From positions 1 through 15,886 of the forward strand of contig JAGBXG010000383.1 of assembly GCA_017629415.1 (NCBI GenBank): a DNA stretch of 15,886 nucleotides, read 5' to 3'. Under the pieces are notes generated by a model that did no database searches, was not told the origin of the DNA, and worked only from the letters and a program-made list of their open reading frames with translations. This stretch comes from Pseudomonadota bacterium (GTDB taxonomy: Bacteria > Myxococcota > Bradymonadia > UBA4248). Position numbers and translations under genes: made by a program. Shown piece by piece: positions 1 to 7,489 of the stretch (its first letter is position 1; every line of letters begins with the position of its first letter).

Positions 1-1
1 A

Positions 2-199
2 GCGACCTCAAAAGGCTATGTCTTCGCCTTCAGACATCAGAATACCCAGCAAATGGCCATCATAGCACCTGATTTTGAACGCTGGGATCTCATCGATAAC
101 AGTACCAAATGGCGCATGCTTTCGGATTATGCCAGTTTAGATATTCAAGAAGCCCACACAGGCAAAGTGATTTGGCAAACGGTTGAAAGCTTGTTCTAA
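2..199 (+). CDS. Hypothetical protein, C-terminal fragment (5' end outside window)
   Basis: An open frame enters from the left edge and ends at TAA 197-199, giving the last 65 residues (starting ATSKGYVF, ending TVESLF). The fragment is mixed polar and aromatic, with no membrane segment, cysteine or catalytic motif that I recognise. It is treated as coding because the frame is open to the edge and its stop is followed within 7 bases by a good hairpin terminator. It converges on the minus-strand OmpA-domain gene and shares that terminator. The function is unknown; the upstream part of the gene is needed. Confidence 0.6.
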   Translation, partial: ATSKGYVFAFRHQNTQQMAIIAPDFERWDLIDNSTKWRMLSDYASLDIQEAHTGKVIWQTVESLF

Positions 200-202
200 A
201 TC

Positions 203-228
203 AAAAAGACGCGCCAAAAGCGCGTCTT
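203..228. terminator. Bidirectional rho-independent terminator
   Basis: A perfect 9-bp stem (206-214 with 220-228, AAGACGCGC/GCGCGTCTT) encloses a 5-base loop. Read on the minus strand it is followed by a run of T (complement of the A-run 203-207), so it is strongest for the OmpA-domain gene. On the plus strand the tail is only TTGATT, so it is weaker for the gene ending at 199. Confidence 0.75.
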
Positions 229-267
229 GATTCGAAACATTATGCACGTTTTTCGACATTCGACCAT

Positions 268-1293
268 TTACAGCTTGTGCCAGCTTCCCAGGCTGACGTT
301 TTCAACAGGCGGACGATTGGATAAAATATAAACCGCCCTTCGATTCTGTTCATTTGGCGTATTGTCAGGTGTCTGGACGGCCAAACCACGCTCGCCGGCT
401 CCTCTGTAATACATCGGAATGTTCAAACCATGCCCACGGAACCATGCGGCAATGGCTTTTGCCCGGTTACGGCTCAGCTTGTCATTTGCCGAAGCAGAAC
501 CCACGGTATCTGTATGCCCCGTGATATAGAGATCAACAGCCACGCGCTGATGTTTGCCCAAAATTTCCTGCATTTTCTCAAGCGTTTCCAGCAAATGGAC
601 ATCTTGATCTTTTCTAATTTCAGATTGATTCGTATCGAAAACGATGTCCGTATGCGGAACCTTAAAATAGAATATCGTATAAGTTGCCCAAGCACCATTG
701 TCGTCATCGATTCGAATTTCTATCAGTGCAGGTGCTTTGCCGTTTGCAGTCCATTCCAGCTTAAGTTCTTTGAGCATACCGACAGTTTTTTCAACTTTGT
801 CGATAAGCGTGCCGTCTTCAGCAGTGACCGTAATTTGAGCTTTGTTAAACGGCTTGTTCGCATGCAATGTAACATCGCTGACATCTGGCGAAAGTTCACG
901 GAGATTGACATTCAGCGAAATCGGACTGAGCGAAACAAATTCATGGACATTGTTGACCGTCCACTTTGAATCCATGCCGCTATATCCGGTCATCTGCACA
1001 TGACATTGATATTTGCCGGGTGCTTGCTGCCATGAAATGGTCTGAATTTCGCCATTTTTCATAGATGCAATGTGCTGCCTGACAGGCCGATCGGCGCAGT
1101 TATGAATGACGATGTCGATATTTTTGAGCGCTTCTTTAGCAATCACGCGCATTTGAGCCGGCTGCCCAGAGAGATGTTTCTGCATGACTTCGTAGCGCAC
1201 GGAATCCTGTGCGAAAGCCATGGTTGAAAACATACATGTTGCCGTGCAGGCCAAACCCGCCAAAACATGATGCAGATGTCTGTGCATATTCAT
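268..1293 (-). CDS. OmpA-domain periplasmic (peptidoglycan-associating) protein
   Basis: A 341-residue exported protein with a C-terminal OmpA/MotB-type peptidoglycan-binding domain. The start ATG at 1293 is chosen because GGAG lies 5 bases upstream and it gives a classic Sec signal peptide (residues 1-28, ending AFA before QDS); the frame extends further upstream but without a signal. Residues 30-210 are beta-rich and look like one or two Ig-like folds, with no family I can name. The OmpA domain runs from about 213 to 326: DIVFDTNQ strand, TGHTD at 258-262, NDKLSRNRA at 270-278 and NRRAV at 317-321, which carry the usual Asp and Arg residues that contact diaminopimelate. There is no beta barrel, so it is likely a soluble periplasmic protein tethered to the wall. 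It is transcribed away from the kinase gene. Confidence 0.9.
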   Translation of the reverse strand: MNMHRHLHHVLAGLACTATCMFSTMAFAQDSVRYEVMQKHLSGQPAQMRVIAKEALKNIDIVIHNCADRPVRQHIASMKNGEIQTISWQQAPGKYQCHVQMTGYSGMDSKWTVNNVHEFVSLSPISLNVNLRELSPDVSDVTLHANKPFNKAQITVTAEDGTLIDKVEKTVGMLKELKLEWTANGKAPALIEIRIDDDNGAWATYTIFYFKVPHTDIVFDTNQSEIRKDQDVHLLETLEKMQEILGKHQRVAVDLYITGHTDTVGSASANDKLSRNRAKAIAAWFRGHGLNIPMYYRGAGERGLAVQTPDNTPNEQNRRAVYILSNRPPVENVSLGSWHKL

Positions 1294-1332
1294 CTTTTCT
1301 CCGATATGAAGCATACGATACGGGGTTAAATC

Positions 1333-1368
1333 ATGTGCATACCGGAGCACATAACATGCCCTGGCATG
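1333..1368 (-). other. Paired hairpins in the leader of the OmpA-domain gene
   Basis: Two adjacent inverted repeats lie between the candidate promoter and the start: arms 1333-1338/1347-1352 (ATGTGC/GCACAT, 8-base loop) and 1355-1360/1363-1368 (CATGCC/GGCATG). They could fold in the mRNA leader or be protein-binding palindromes. Regulation is inferred only. Confidence 0.3.
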
Positions 1369-1406
1369 CGCTGATGACGTGACGGCTGAGCCCGTCCGAT
1401 ACAATA

Positions 1407-1415
1407 ATTATAGCA
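1407..1415 (-). promoter_or_regulatory. Extended -10 promoter for the OmpA-domain gene
   Basis: On the minus strand TGCTATAAT is a perfect extended -10 (TGn plus TATAAT). No convincing -35 lies 16-18 bases upstream, which is acceptable for this promoter type. Transcription would start near 1400, leaving a leader of about 105 bases before the ATG at 1293. Confidence 0.5.
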
Positions 1416-1504
1416 GGAATAATGCCAATCGATGCAGATAAAATTTCCCAAATACTCGCTGTCTAGACTGTTTTGTTTTTAATATGCATCCCGGGGATGT
1501 TGGG

Positions 1505-1652
1505 GCGTTGCGGGGTGGAACCCCGCATAGGGGGTAGGCGCGTATTTGCGCGCGGCTATGCTTCGCCGAGGCTCGCATACGCCTTGCGCAGCGCGTCTAT
1601 TCCGCTTCGCTTCATACGCCGCGCAAATAGCGCCGCAGGGGGCGATGCCCCC
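1505..1652. repeat. GC-rich composite palindromic element A
   Basis: This dense GC-rich island within an AT-rich intergenic region is made of nested hairpins. They are 1509-1515/1521-1527 (TGCGGGG/CCCCGCA), a long-range pair 1543-1551/1621-1629 (TATTTGCGC/GCGCAAATA) flanked by GCG on both sides, internal units with GCATACGCC and TTCATACGCC ends, and 1638-1643/1647-1652 (GGGGGC/GCCCCC). An open frame through it (1473-1676) is Arg/Ala-rich and looks like a by-product of base composition. Its units share the GCG-TAT...ATA-G signature with elements at about 9019-9082 and 10672-10742. Confidence 0.65.
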
Positions 1653-1711
1653 TTCAAAAAGTCCGTCATTTCTTAAAAAAGTCAGTCTTTTTCTATTCGT
1701 TGTCTAAAAAC

Positions 1712-1740
1712 TTGAAAAATTTAGCTAAACGTAAGACAAT
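1712..1740 (+). promoter_or_regulatory. Candidate sigma-70-type promoter for the kinase gene
   Basis: TTGAAA (1712-1717), a 17-base spacer, then GACAAT (1735-1740). The -35 matches 5 of 6 consensus bases and the -10 matches 4 of 6. It lies in AT-rich DNA about 60 bases before the kinase start, with the 1749-1769 hairpin downstream. Confidence 0.4.
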
Positions 1741-1748
1741 TAAGAGGA

Positions 1749-1783
1749 TAGACATTGTAAGAATGTCTACGAACTGTTTTTTT
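1749..1783 (+). promoter_or_regulatory. Leader hairpin plus T-run before the kinase (possible attenuator or operator)
   Basis: A perfect 8-bp inverted repeat, TAGACATT (1749-1756) and AATGTCTA (1762-1769), encloses GTAAG. A run of seven T follows at 1777-1783. The stem is AT-rich and the T-run is 7 bases away, so this is a poor intrinsic terminator. It could equally be a dimeric repressor site just downstream of the candidate promoter. Confidence 0.35.
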
Positions 1784-1797
1784 CACGTATTTAAGCT

Positions 1798-3114
1798 ATG
1801 GCTCTGGATAAAAATTATTACGTCAGCAAAGTCCTTTCAGGCAATTATCGCATTGAACGATTTGTAGGTTCAGGTGCATTTGCCTATGTTTACCAGGCGG
1901 TATCTCCGACAGGAATGACATGTGCCGTTAAGATTCAGTATAATCTTGTGGCAGATGCGAAAACGCGTTTTGAGCGTGAAATCAAGGTTCTTCGCGAAAT
2001 TCCGCCTAATGATTATCTTGTGAAATATTATGCTGACGGTAAGACAGATGAAGGTTATCCTTATCTGATTATGGAATATGTTGACGGTATGACGCTGAAA
2101 GAAGCGTTGAAACGCCGTCGTGTATGGCCGATTCGCGAGTGCTGTGATTTAATTTTGCAGCTTTGTGATGCATTTGGCGGTTTGCATCAGCTCGGTATTG
2201 TTCACCGCGATGTCAAGCCTGACAACATCATGCTGACACGCAGTCATCAAGTCAAACTGATGGATCTTGGTTTAATCAAAGACGCTCAGGGTCTTTTAAA
2301 GCTGCTCGAAAGCGATGACGTGATGGAAGGTCGTGCCTTTGCCGAAAACTTGGACAAAGGTGTTTTGGCAGGTACGCCGGAATATATGGCACCTGAGCAA
2401 TTCTCCGATCCTTCGCTCAACGATGAATCTCTGGCCAAAACAGACACTTGGACTGACGTTTACAGTCTGGGTCTCATTTTCTATGAGATGCTGGTGGGTA
2501 AAAAGCTTTTCGTTTTCAACCCGCCGCCCAATGCATCGCAGAATGAGTTTGCCAAAGCTTTGCTCGGCTTTTTGACAGAACGCACAAACCAGAAAGATGA
2601 CGACATTCTCATTCCACAGAATGTTCCCTATCCGCTTTGGACTGTCATTGCTCGTGCACTTCATGCCGATCCGACCATGCGTCAGCATAATGCCTCCGAA
2701 TTTGCCGATGACCTCAGACGATATCTGACAACCGGCGAAGGCGTTGCCGAACAAGACAGCGATAAGACAAGCGCCATTGATCTCGCCAATTTCACCGCAG
2801 CCCTTCGTGCAAGCGGCGGTGATTTGGCCCCCGGAGTTCCAACACTCGAACCCATAAGCGGTCAAGGAAATACACCGTCAGGCAGCGATTCACAGCTCTA
2901 TGCCATCAATCAAAACATGCAAGCTCCTGCCTCAAATAACAGCTTGCCAGGCTTGCCGGCTGTTTCCGGATTGCCCAATATTCCCGGAACCCCAGGCTAT
3001 ATCGATATGATGGAAGAAGAGGAAGGCGACAATAACTTCTGGCTGTGGATTATCCTGATCCTGCTTCTCGTTGTCGTTGCCGCAGCCTTATTCTGCATCA
3101 TTTTCTTACTGTAA
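1798..3114 (+). CDS. Eukaryotic-like Ser/Thr protein kinase with C-terminal membrane anchor
   Basis: A 438-residue Hanks-type kinase that phosphorylates Ser/Thr on target proteins. The kinase domain spans about 17-310: glycine loop GSGAFAYVY (24-32), ATP-binding Lys45 in CAVKIQ, catalytic HRDVKPDN (136-143), metal-binding DLG (156-158) in place of DFG, GTPEYMAPE (192-200), and TDVYSLG (219-225). The activation segment between DLG and APE is long, about 40 residues, with a charged insert at 165-187. Residues 311-400 form a Gly/Pro/Ser-rich flexible linker, followed by an acidic patch (MEEEEGD) and one hydrophobic helix at 414-438 that ends at the last residue. The kinase is therefore cytoplasmic and tail-anchored, with no external sensor domain. 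The start ATG 1798 has only a weak ribosome site. A terminator follows, so it is probably monocistronic. Confidence 0.93.
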   Translation: MALDKNYYVSKVLSGNYRIERFVGSGAFAYVYQAVSPTGMTCAVKIQYNLVADAKTRFEREIKVLREIPPNDYLVKYYADGKTDEGYPYLIMEYVDGMTLKEALKRRRVWPIRECCDLILQLCDAFGGLHQLGIVHRDVKPDNIMLTRSHQVKLMDLGLIKDAQGLLKLLESDDVMEGRAFAENLDKGVLAGTPEYMAPEQFSDPSLNDESLAKTDTWTDVYSLGLIFYEMLVGKKLFVFNPPPNASQNEFAKALLGFLTERTNQKDDDILIPQNVPYPLWTVIARALHADPTMRQHNASEFADDLRRYLTTGEGVAEQDSDKTSAIDLANFTAALRASGGDLAPGVPTLEPISGQGNTPSGSDSQLYAINQNMQAPASNNSLPGLPAVSGLPNIPGTPGYIDMMEEEEGDNNFWLWIILILLLVVVAAALFCIIFLL

Positions 3115-3157
3115 ATGATGCGATGATTCTTGGCTAAAAGCTGAATTTGCTAAAAAC

Positions 3158-3186
3158 AAACGCCGTTGTGTTTTACAGCGGCGTTT
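3158..3186 (+). terminator. Rho-independent terminator after the kinase
   Basis: The stem AAACGCCG (3158-3165) with CGGCGTTT (3179-3186) is extended inward by several further pairs including G-T wobbles, with a short loop. A modest T-rich tail (CATATTTT) follows. It sits between the kinase and rlmL and lies inside the upstream-extended rlmL frame, which supports a start for rlmL further downstream. Confidence 0.65.
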
Positions 3187-3218
3187 CATATTTTGACTTT
3201 TGCACACTGAGATTCCAC

Positions 3219-4394
3219 ATGTCTATGAATCAAAACCTGTCTTTACTCGCAACAACCGCACGCGGATTTGAAGATCTTCTGTGCCATGAACTTGCGAAAT
3301 TAGGCGCACAAAAAACAGAAATTGTCAGCGGCGGCGTCAAATGCCAGGCTTCTTTCGAAACAGCCATGAAACTTTGCCTTTGGTCCAGGCTCGCGAACAA
3401 ACTTGAAGTCCTTATCGGTGAATGTTACGCCGCCAACGAAGAAGCTATTTATGAGTTGGGCAAAAAACTGCCGCTTTCACCGTGGTTCAGTACGAACTCT
3501 ACCTTTTGTGTACGTACCCACGTTAACGATAAAAAATTTACAAACAGCGTCTTTTTGTCACTCAAATTAAAAGACGGCATTGTGGATCACATGCGCGAAA
3601 CTTGGGGACAACGTGCTTCTGTTGACACAGAAAAACCCGATGTCGTTGTCGCTTTACAAGTCATTCAGCGCAAAGCACGCGTTTTTATCGAACTTCAGGG
3701 CGATCCCCTCAATATGCGCGGCTATCGACGCCGACAGATTCAAGCCCCCATCCGTGAAACATTAGCTGCCGCCATGATCGCACTGTCAGGATGGACACCG
3801 GATGCCGGTCTTTTTATCGATCCGATGTGCGGTTCCGGAACATTTGCCATTGAAGCAGCTTTGATAGCCACACAAACAGCCCCCGGCATCCAGCGCCATT
3901 TCGGTTTTGAACGGCTGCCCTTTTTTCCGCAATATGCCCAAGCATGGAAAAACTTGCGCGAAGAAGCCAGGGATATTTCCAAAAAAGCTCGAAAAGCTTT
4001 CCAAGCCGAAATATGTGCCATCGACATCGATGACACTGCACTTGATATTGCCCAAAATAATGCCCAAACTGCTGGTGTCAGTGATCTGATTCACTTCAGC
4101 AAAGGCAATATTCTGACACTTAAACCGCGTCAAGCAACTCTCGTGACCAACCCGCCCTATGGCGAACGCATTACCGTCAATGGGCTTGAAATGCCTGAGT
4201 TTTATTACCAGTTAGGACGTTTGCTCAGAACATTTCCTCAGTCATCATTGACCATTATTTCAACTGCAGAACTGCTCAAAAAGAATATGCACATGAAGCC
4301 TGAAAAACGCATTGCCACATTTAATGGGCCTATCGCCTGCGAAGTGGCCAAATATACCCTTGGGCAAGGTATCCAAACAAACAACCAGCGTTAA
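3219..4394 (+). CDS. rlmL: 23S rRNA m2G2445-type methyltransferase (RlmL family, THUMP domain)
   Basis: This SAM-dependent methyltransferase of the THUMP/UPF0020 family probably makes N2-methylguanosine in 23S rRNA near the peptidyl transferase centre. In 391 residues there is an N-terminal region with a THUMP domain (about 60-160), then a Rossmann methyltransferase with motif I DPMCGSGTF (201-209), an acidic motif II region CAIDIDD (266-272) and the catalytic NPPYGER (311-317) typical of RlmL. It equals only the N-terminal half of the E. coli RlmKL fusion; no RlmK domain is attached. ATG 3219 (or 3225) is preferred over an upstream start at 3147 that overlaps the kinase terminator and would add non-conserved residues. 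A THUMP methyltransferase acting on tRNA is a less likely alternative. It may be cotranscribed with the next methyltransferase 63 bases downstream. Confidence 0.87.
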   Translation: MSMNQNLSLLATTARGFEDLLCHELAKLGAQKTEIVSGGVKCQASFETAMKLCLWSRLANKLEVLIGECYAANEEAIYELGKKLPLSPWFSTNSTFCVRTHVNDKKFTNSVFLSLKLKDGIVDHMRETWGQRASVDTEKPDVVVALQVIQRKARVFIELQGDPLNMRGYRRRQIQAPIRETLAAAMIALSGWTPDAGLFIDPMCGSGTFAIEAALIATQTAPGIQRHFGFERLPFFPQYAQAWKNLREEARDISKKARKAFQAEICAIDIDDTALDIAQNNAQTAGVSDLIHFSKGNILTLKPRQATLVTNPPYGERITVNGLEMPEFYYQLGRLLRTFPQSSLTIISTAELLKKNMHMKPEKRIATFNGPIACEVAKYTLGQGIQTNNQR

Positions 4395-4457
4395 TGCGGG
4401 TCATCCAGCAATAAGTCTATCGTTTCATCTTAAATCCATTCGCAATCAGGTATGAAT

Positions 4458-5702
4458 ATGGCAAAAAACCGTCATGATATCGCGCCTTCCGGCGATCTCA
4501 AAGACCTTAAAGGTCTCCCCAAACGCGTCAATCTGGGAGAAAACAAAAAACGCATCAGCGGTCAAGTGGATGCCGGCCGAGCCCATATTGAAGGGGATAT
4601 GGAACTGGGTAAAAAATGCGTCACAGCCCTCCGTTCGAGCGGCGAATTTAAACGCGCTACACAAGGATTTCATTCTTATCCTGCACGTCTTCATCCAGAA
4701 GCAGCCCGTCTGTTGCTTGAAGTCCTGCCCGGTCAGACTTTGGCAGATCCTTTCTGCGGCGGCGGCACTCTGCTTGTCGAAGGTCTCATCAGCGGTCGTA
4801 AAGTGTTTGGCTCTGATCTCAATCCCATCGCGACTCTTGTTTCAACTGCACGTACGGCCCTTCTCTCTCCTGAACAGCTCGAACGCCTGAAACAGGAACT
4901 CAATGATATTTACCTGGCAGCCGCCAAAAACATGGATAATCGCCGCAATGTCTATTTGCATCCTGCTATTTTAAAATACAAAAGCTGGTATAAATCCAAT
5001 TGTTTTGACGAGCTGGCACAGCTCAATGATGTCATTCGCAATCACAACAGTGAACTCAAACCTCTGTTTCAAGCTGTTTTCTCAAGCCTTGTCGTCAAAT
5101 TCAGTCTCCGAGCCTCCGACACATCCAACAAAGTCGTGTACATCCCTCGTAAAAATGGTGCCGTTCTCAAGGCATTCAGAGCAAAAGCACACGAATATGT
5201 TGAACAGCTGGAAGAATTACAAACACTCGTCCCCCCCGATACCCAGGCAGCTCAAATCAGCCTTGCAGACGCACGCCATCCCGGATTTTCAAAAGTCGAT
5301 ACGATTATCACATCTCCTCCCTATCCCGGTACATACGACTATTTGCCGCTTCAGCAGCTGCGTCAGGCTTGGTTCGACCTCGATATGAGAGAAAAAGATG
5401 AAATCGGTTCACGCCGATCTTTCAAGCAAGTTCGTGCTGCCTATGAAACATGGCTCAAAGACACCGATCAATGGGTGGCTTCTGCCGCAAAAGCTCTTGT
5501 CACCGGCGGTAGACTTGCCGTTGTCGTTGGCGAAGGTATGCAGGCTGGCAAACTTCTGCGCGTTGCCAAACCCACCATTAATGCCGCCCAAAAAGCCGGC
5601 CTTAAACTCGTCACATCTGCTTCTGTCGATCGACATGATCCTGCTACACGCATGAAAAAAGTCGAATACATTCTCGTTTTTGAAAAAACTGCCCATGACT
5701 GA
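4458..5702 (+). CDS. Orphan SPPY-motif DNA/RNA methyltransferase
   Basis: A 414-residue SAM-dependent amino-methyltransferase. It has a target-region motif FHSYPARLHPE, motif I DPFCGGGTLL, GSDLNP (motif II), and the catalytic TSPPYPGTYDY, then GGRLAVVVGEG near the C-terminus. The order (SAM site before the catalytic motif) and TSPPY resemble N4-cytosine or N6-adenine DNA methyltransferases, and also TRM11-like tRNA guanine-N2 enzymes, so the substrate is uncertain. There is no restriction endonuclease or specificity subunit nearby, so it is a solitary enzyme. ATG 4458 is chosen because AGG at 4448-4450 is 7 bases upstream; ATG 4452 would be 1 base from it. The stop overlaps the start of the dCTPase-like gene, implying translational coupling. 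Confidence 0.8.
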   Translation: MAKNRHDIAPSGDLKDLKGLPKRVNLGENKKRISGQVDAGRAHIEGDMELGKKCVTALRSSGEFKRATQGFHSYPARLHPEAARLLLEVLPGQTLADPFCGGGTLLVEGLISGRKVFGSDLNPIATLVSTARTALLSPEQLERLKQELNDIYLAAAKNMDNRRNVYLHPAILKYKSWYKSNCFDELAQLNDVIRNHNSELKPLFQAVFSSLVVKFSLRASDTSNKVVYIPRKNGAVLKAFRAKAHEYVEQLEELQTLVPPDTQAAQISLADARHPGFSKVDTIITSPPYPGTYDYLPLQQLRQAWFDLDMREKDEIGSRRSFKQVRAAYETWLKDTDQWVASAAKALVTGGRLAVVVGEGMQAGKLLRVAKPTINAAQKAGLKLVTSASVDRHDPATRMKKVEYILVFEKTAHD

Positions 5703-6036
5703 ATTAAAAAATATGCAGACCAGGCTGCGCCAGTTTAATCAAGAACGTGACTGGGATCAGTTTCACTGCCCGCGCAATTTGGCCATGTGCCTGAGCGTCG
5801 AGGCAGGCGAACTCCTCGAATGCTTTCTGTGGATTAAAGATGGCGAACCTGTGCCCGAAAAAAAACGCGAACAAATCTCAGAAGAAGCCGCCGACGTTTT
5901 CATCTGCTTACTCAACTTCTGCGAACAGGCAGGTGTGGATTTGCCATCAGCTTTTGATGCCAAACTCGCTAAAAACGCAGCGAAATATCCTGTCGAAAAA
6001 GCACGCGGTTCTCGCGAAAAATACAATGAATTATAA
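5695..6036 (+). CDS. dCTP pyrophosphatase-like MazG-fold nucleotide pyrophosphohydrolase
   Basis: This 113-residue all-alpha NTP pyrophosphohydrolase probably converts dCTP (and modified dCTP) to dCMP and pyrophosphate. The full layout matches the DCTPP1/RS21-C6 family: ERDWDQFH, PRNLAM, metal-binding EAGELLE and EEAADV helices, then VDLPSAF, KYP and a C-terminal ARGSREKYNEL that closely resembles the end of the vertebrate enzyme. Length is normal for a single-domain member. ATG 5695 is chosen because the family motif begins soon after; an in-frame TTG at 5680 would add five residues. The ATG overlaps the end of the methyltransferase gene by 8 bases, so the two are probably translated together. 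Confidence 0.85.
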   Translation: MTELKNMQTRLRQFNQERDWDQFHCPRNLAMCLSVEAGELLECFLWIKDGEPVPEKKREQISEEAADVFICLLNFCEQAGVDLPSAFDAKLAKNAAKYPVEKARGSREKYNEL

Positions 6037-6099
6037 ACAAGGTTGCATAAGATTTCTTTTCATTCCCTAATTTATTGCGGAACTGGACACATCCAATCC

Positions 6100-6141
6100 A
6101 TGCGAAAGCTTGTACCCTCCCTACAGTTCAAGCTTTCGCAT
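6100..6141. repeat. 13-bp perfect inverted repeat with 16-base spacer
   Basis: Arms 6100-6112 (ATGCGAAAGCTTG) and 6129-6141 (CAAGCTTTCGCAT) are exact reverse complements around a pyrimidine-rich spacer. No T-run follows on either strand, so it is not an ordinary terminator. It lies in the 210-base gap between the dCTPase-like and SPOR genes. Confidence 0.7.
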
Positions 6142-6147
6142 CACCCC

Positions 6148-6161
6148 TGACAAAAATGTCA
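6148..6161. promoter_or_regulatory. Small palindrome TGACA-N4-TGTCA, possible operator
   Basis: TGACA (6148-6152) and TGTCA (6157-6161) flank AAAA, 86 bases before the SPOR start. This size and symmetry fits a dimeric regulator, but the arms are short enough to arise by chance. Confidence 0.2.
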
Positions 6162-6246
6162 CCCCCAAAATTTGCTCTCCTTTGGGTTTGCATTTAAACC
6201 GCCCACCGTCTTTATTTGGTATTTCGGTCATCGGAGGACGGGATTT

Positions 6247-6801
6247 ATGAAAACTGGAAAGCTTGCGGCCTGGCGCATTCCTTTGTTCGTTTTTGCTTTT
6301 GTATGCATAGGCATTTTAGGCTTTGTCCTCGTGCAAGGCTGGGCAAAAGGCAAACTTCCCGAAAGCGACATTATTGATATTTCTTTGTCTCAACAATCGC
6401 CTCAGAAATCCAAGCGTGGTGCCCTTCGTACACAGGTTGACGAGCCTTATCACTATGATTTTTTCACTCTGCTTGAACAACCTGTACCCGATCGCGTTTT
6501 GCCTGAATTCGAGACTGAAAAAAATCCCGCCATTCGTGCCAAACAACGCAATTGTATGCACAAATTGTGCGGCAAATTCGCCATTCAGGTCTCTTCTTTT
6601 AAGAATGCCTCTGATGCGCAAACCCTCGTCCGTCAGCTCAATGTTCAAGGTTATCATGCCGTTGTCGTACACGAATCTGCCAACGGTCAAAATTGGTATC
6701 GTGTACGCGTAGAAGGCGGTTCCAAACGCGAACAAGCCGAAACCCATCTTGCCAATATCCAGAAAAAAACCGGCATCAAAGGTTTTGTTGTCACACTTTG
6801 A
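6247..6801 (+). CDS. SPOR-domain inner membrane protein
   Basis: A 184-residue single-pass protein: short positive N-terminus, one membrane helix (about 11-30), a periplasmic linker (31-105), and a C-terminal SPOR domain (about 110-184, starting KFAIQVSSF and ending VVTL). SPOR domains bind denuded glycan strands of peptidoglycan, often at the division septum, so a role in cell envelope or division is likely. Two cysteines (103 and 108, CMHKLC) just before the SPOR fold could form a disulfide. ATG 6247 has GGAGG at 6233-6237 with 9-base spacing and gives a clean N-terminus; an upstream TTG at 6172 adds residues before the membrane helix without a ribosome site. It is followed by a strong terminator. 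Confidence 0.88.
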   Translation: MKTGKLAAWRIPLFVFAFVCIGILGFVLVQGWAKGKLPESDIIDISLSQQSPQKSKRGALRTQVDEPYHYDFFTLLEQPVPDRVLPEFETEKNPAIRAKQRNCMHKLCGKFAIQVSSFKNASDAQTLVRQLNVQGYHAVVVHESANGQNWYRVRVEGGSKREQAETHLANIQKKTGIKGFVVTL

Positions 6802-6866
6802 TCCCCATGAAACAAGCGCATCTTAAAAAATGCAATCCATTGCTCTTGTCTTCAAAAATTAAATTG

Positions 6867-6892
6867 GCCATCACATTGTGATGGCTTTTTTT
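6867..6892 (+). terminator. Rho-independent terminator after the SPOR gene
   Basis: A perfect 8-bp stem GCCATCAC (6867-6874) / GTGATGGC (6878-6885) with a 3-base loop is followed directly by seven T. This is a textbook terminator. Confidence 0.9.
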
Positions 6893-6935
6893 ATCTCATC
6901 AACGTTTATCATTTATTCTGTTTCGAGGTTTTATC

Positions 6936-7442
6936 ATGGCCAAGAAAATAGCACCTACCAATGCGGCAAGATTTGCCAAACAACGCGGTATTCATTTTAC
7001 GCTACATGAATACGACATCAGTGACGGGCTGATCGATGCCTTATCCATCGCAGCCAAATGCCAGATTCCTCCAGAAATTGTTCATAAAACCCTGGTCACT
7101 CGAACCCATACCGGCGAGATTTGTGTTTTTGTCATATCAGCCACGCACGAACTCAATCTAAAAAAAGCCGCTGCCGCAGCTGGTGTCAAAAATTTAGCCA
7201 TGATTCATGTCAATGAATTGCTCAATTTGACGGGCTATGTCAGAGGTGGATGCTCCCCCATCGGTATGAAACACGAATACCGAACATTTCTCGATGCCCA
7301 TGCCATGACACACCCGCTTATTGGGGTCAGCGCAGGCCGCAAAGGACTTTTCATGCAACTCTCCCCCACAGAACTTGTTCAAATCACCCAAGCCACCGTT
7401 GCCGATCTCGTCACATCCGATATAACAAGCATTAAGCTTTAA
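6936..7442 (+). CDS. ybaK: Cys-tRNA(Pro)/Cys-tRNA(Cys) deacylase, YbaK family
   Basis: This 168-residue trans-editing enzyme hydrolyses Cys wrongly attached to tRNA(Pro), keeping proline codons accurate. The YbaK/INS fold is shown by VHKTL (49-53) with the essential Lys51, the family signature GYVRGGCSPIGMK (100-112), and VSAGRKGLFMQLSP (131-144). Length matches the bacterial family (about 155-170). ATG 6936 has GAGG at 6925-6928 with a 7-base gap. It stands alone between a strong terminator and the tRNA cluster promoter. Confidence 0.93.
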   Translation: MAKKIAPTNAARFAKQRGIHFTLHEYDISDGLIDALSIAAKCQIPPEIVHKTLVTRTHTGEICVFVISATHELNLKKAAAAAGVKNLAMIHVNELLNLTGYVRGGCSPIGMKHEYRTFLDAHAMTHPLIGVSAGRKGLFMQLSPTELVQITQATVADLVTSDITSIKL

Positions 7443-7489
7443 ATGTAAAAGCGACGACTTAAGGCGAATGAATATTTTTAAAAAACTGT

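Noticed and set aside
1473..1676. Open frame of 67 codons on the plus strand
   Set aside because: It runs through the GC-rich palindromic element A, is rich in Arg and Ala because of base composition, and has no ribosome site or recognisable fold.
4458..5702. Part of a restriction-modification or phage-defence system
   Set aside because: No endonuclease, specificity subunit or other defence gene is adjacent; neighbours are an rRNA methyltransferase and a nucleotide pyrophosphatase.
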